Source: a virus
Direction: 5' to 3' (one strand)
IMG/VR virus record: IMGVR_UViG_3300032087_002061
Location: 1 to 20,165 of that record
Length of the DNA stretch: 20,165 nucleotides
The position numbers were made by a program, and so were the translations under genes. This document shows positions 19,438-20,165 of this stretch, piece after piece; positions within the stretch are counted from its first letter, which is position 1; every line of letters starts with the position of its first letter. The notes under the pieces were generated by a model. The model saw only the letters and a program-made list of their open reading frames with translations. It was not told the origin of the DNA and ran no database searches.

Positions 19438-19632
19438 TTACGTCACCTTCATCAACACAGCGACAAGCATCGCTATGATGCTACCCGCTGCACCGATCAT
19501 CACCGCCTCGATTCTTTTTATTCGGAGGATAGTTTCTTTCCAACGCTCACCGCAGACAGCCTCGTGAGCTTCTAAGCGCGTCTCAATGCTATCAATCCGC
19601 TTGTGCGCGGAGGCCACGGTGCGCTTATCCAT
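19438..19632 (-). CDS. XhlA-like tail-anchored lysis protein
   Basis: The protein is 64 residues from ATG 19632 (GTG at 19635 is an equal alternative; both overlap the upstream stop). A helix reading HKRIDSIETRLEAHEAVCGE, then RWKETILRIKRIEAVM, is followed by one membrane helix (AAGSIIAMLVAVLM). The pattern R-I-D-x-I-E-x-R-L ... C-G-E-R-W ... R-I-K-R-I-E with a C-terminal anchor is like haemolysin XhlA-type small phage proteins, which sit in the membrane and assist lysis. TGGAG precedes the start. Confidence 0.7.
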   Translation of the reverse strand: MDKRTVASAHKRIDSIETRLEAHEAVCGERWKETILRIKRIEAVMIGAAGSIIAMLVAVLMKVT

Positions 19633-19940
19633 CACTCACTCCAGGGCATACCAACAGCAGACGTTGGATTCTTGTCTTCCTCGATCTTAGCCTGAAGTGC
19701 AGCTTCAATCTCATCGACTTTCTCCTGTCCACCCAGAGCCTCAGTGACCCAAGCCTTGACTGTTTCTTCAGTCAGATCGTCATAGGCAATGAAGCCTTCA
19801 GCATTTGGATCACCAGCAACAGAGACTGTGCCATAGGCTCCTTTGCTGTACTCACCGTCTACCAGGTCAAAGCGGTAGTGAATGTTGTACACAACACCGG
19901 ATGGTAGTGTGCGTTCAAGTTGTGCGATTGTGAGTTCCAT
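19632..19940 (-). CDS. Small late-region protein, DUF7936-like
   Basis: The protein is 102 residues: MELTIAQLERTLPSGVVYNI, then HYRFDLVDGEYSKGAYGTVS, YDDLTEETVKAWVTEALGG and EIEAALQAKIEEDKNP. The order V-x-x-I-H-Y-R ... D-G-x-Y ... G-x-x-x-V and L-T-E-E-x-V-x-x-W-V is common in small phage proteins near tail and lysis genes that I know as DUF7936. Its role is not known. It should be a beta domain followed by an amphipathic helix. The next gene ends 2 bases before this start; the lysis genes follow. Confidence 0.7.
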   Translation of the reverse strand: MELTIAQLERTLPSGVVYNIHYRFDLVDGEYSKGAYGTVSVAGDPNAEGFIAYDDLTEETVKAWVTEALGGQEKVDEIEAALQAKIEEDKNPTSAVGMPWSE

Positions 19941-19942
19941 GA

Positions 19943-20165
19943 TTACTCCTGATTATTTAAAAAGGTCTGGTAGTTCGCCTTCACAGCGTCCGTGAACACT
20001 GCTGTTGCAATCGCTTGTACTTCCGCAGATTCACCAGAGATATCTGCGTCAGGTGTTAATACGTGTCGATGGTACGATGATGATATCACTTCACCGTCCT
20101 CTACGATCCTGGTTGCTGTGCGTACCTGAATGACCTTGTGATCGCTGACTGCGACTGTCTCGATC
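19943..20165 (-). CDS. Small late-region protein (partial, C-terminus only)
   Basis: Only the last 73 codons are in the window; the start is beyond the right edge. The visible part reads IETVAVSDHKVIQVRTATRI, then VISSSYHRHVLTPDADISGE, then AEVQAIATAVFTDAVKANYQ. The pattern Q-V-R-T-A-T-x-I-x-E-x-G ... Y-H-R-H-V-x-x-P-x-D-x-x-S-G-E-x-x-E-V-Q-A-I-A is a recurring small phage protein found beside the neighbouring family. It ends at TAA 19943 with CAGGAG forming the next ribosome site. Its function is unknown. Confidence 0.75.
   Translation of the reverse strand, partial: IETVAVSDHKVIQVRTATRIVEDGEVISSSYHRHVLTPDADISGESAEVQAIATAVFTDAVKANYQTFLNNQE

Overview
The window looks like about half of a tailed double-stranded DNA phage with a short-tail (podovirus) virion. 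No host genes, integrase, tRNA, rRNA, CRISPR array, DNA polymerase or phage RNA polymerase is visible. Base composition is balanced. The host cannot be named from this sequence. The virion genes (T7-type portal, tail tubular proteins A and B, GNAT-like protein, Bbp19-like protein) combined with a non-T7 replication module resemble BPP-1/HMO-2011-type podoviruses; that resemblance is from memory, not from a search.

Layout. Positions 1-8865, minus strand, read right to left: a DUF3310 protein, small and large terminase, a GNAT-like protein, six small basic or charged proteins, portal, Bbp19-like protein, scaffold, major capsid protein, a small capsid-adjacent protein, tail tubular protein A, and the start of tail tubular protein B, which runs off the left edge. 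Terminator hairpins separate scaffold from capsid and the capsid pair from the tail genes. Positions 8866-13352, minus strand, hold DNA replication: a PD-(D/E)XK nuclease, an ssDNA-binding-type protein with an acidic aromatic tail, a TOPRIM primase/RepA-type helicase, an unknown protein ending like a bacterial SSB (DDEIPF), and a helix-turn-helix protein that may be the initiator. Two non-coding or partly coding stretches here look like origin or operator DNA: a dense CGGACA array (10308-10539) and a DnaA-box region (8866-9110).

Positions 13421-17485, plus strand, form one tightly coupled early-type operon behind a sigma70-like promoter. It carries small proteins, a complete C5-cytosine methyltransferase, a YqaJ-type exonuclease, two small DNA-binding-type proteins, and a strong terminator. 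The methyltransferase gene holds a second 159-codon reading frame in the +1 register with its own ribosome binding site; this looks like a real overprinted gene. Positions 17452-20165, minus strand, hold an HNH endonuclease and a lysis cassette (M15-type peptidase, 3-TM holin, three small membrane or coiled-coil proteins), followed by two small late proteins, the last cut by the right edge.

How it works together: the plus-strand operon probably acts early (DNA modification, recombination, regulation), the central minus-strand block replicates the DNA, and the outer minus-strand blocks package DNA, build the virion and lyse the cell. Several small genes were read directly from the DNA because they are short or start with GTG: 4866-4997, 5491-5661, 13812-13973, 13970-14104 and both edge fragments.
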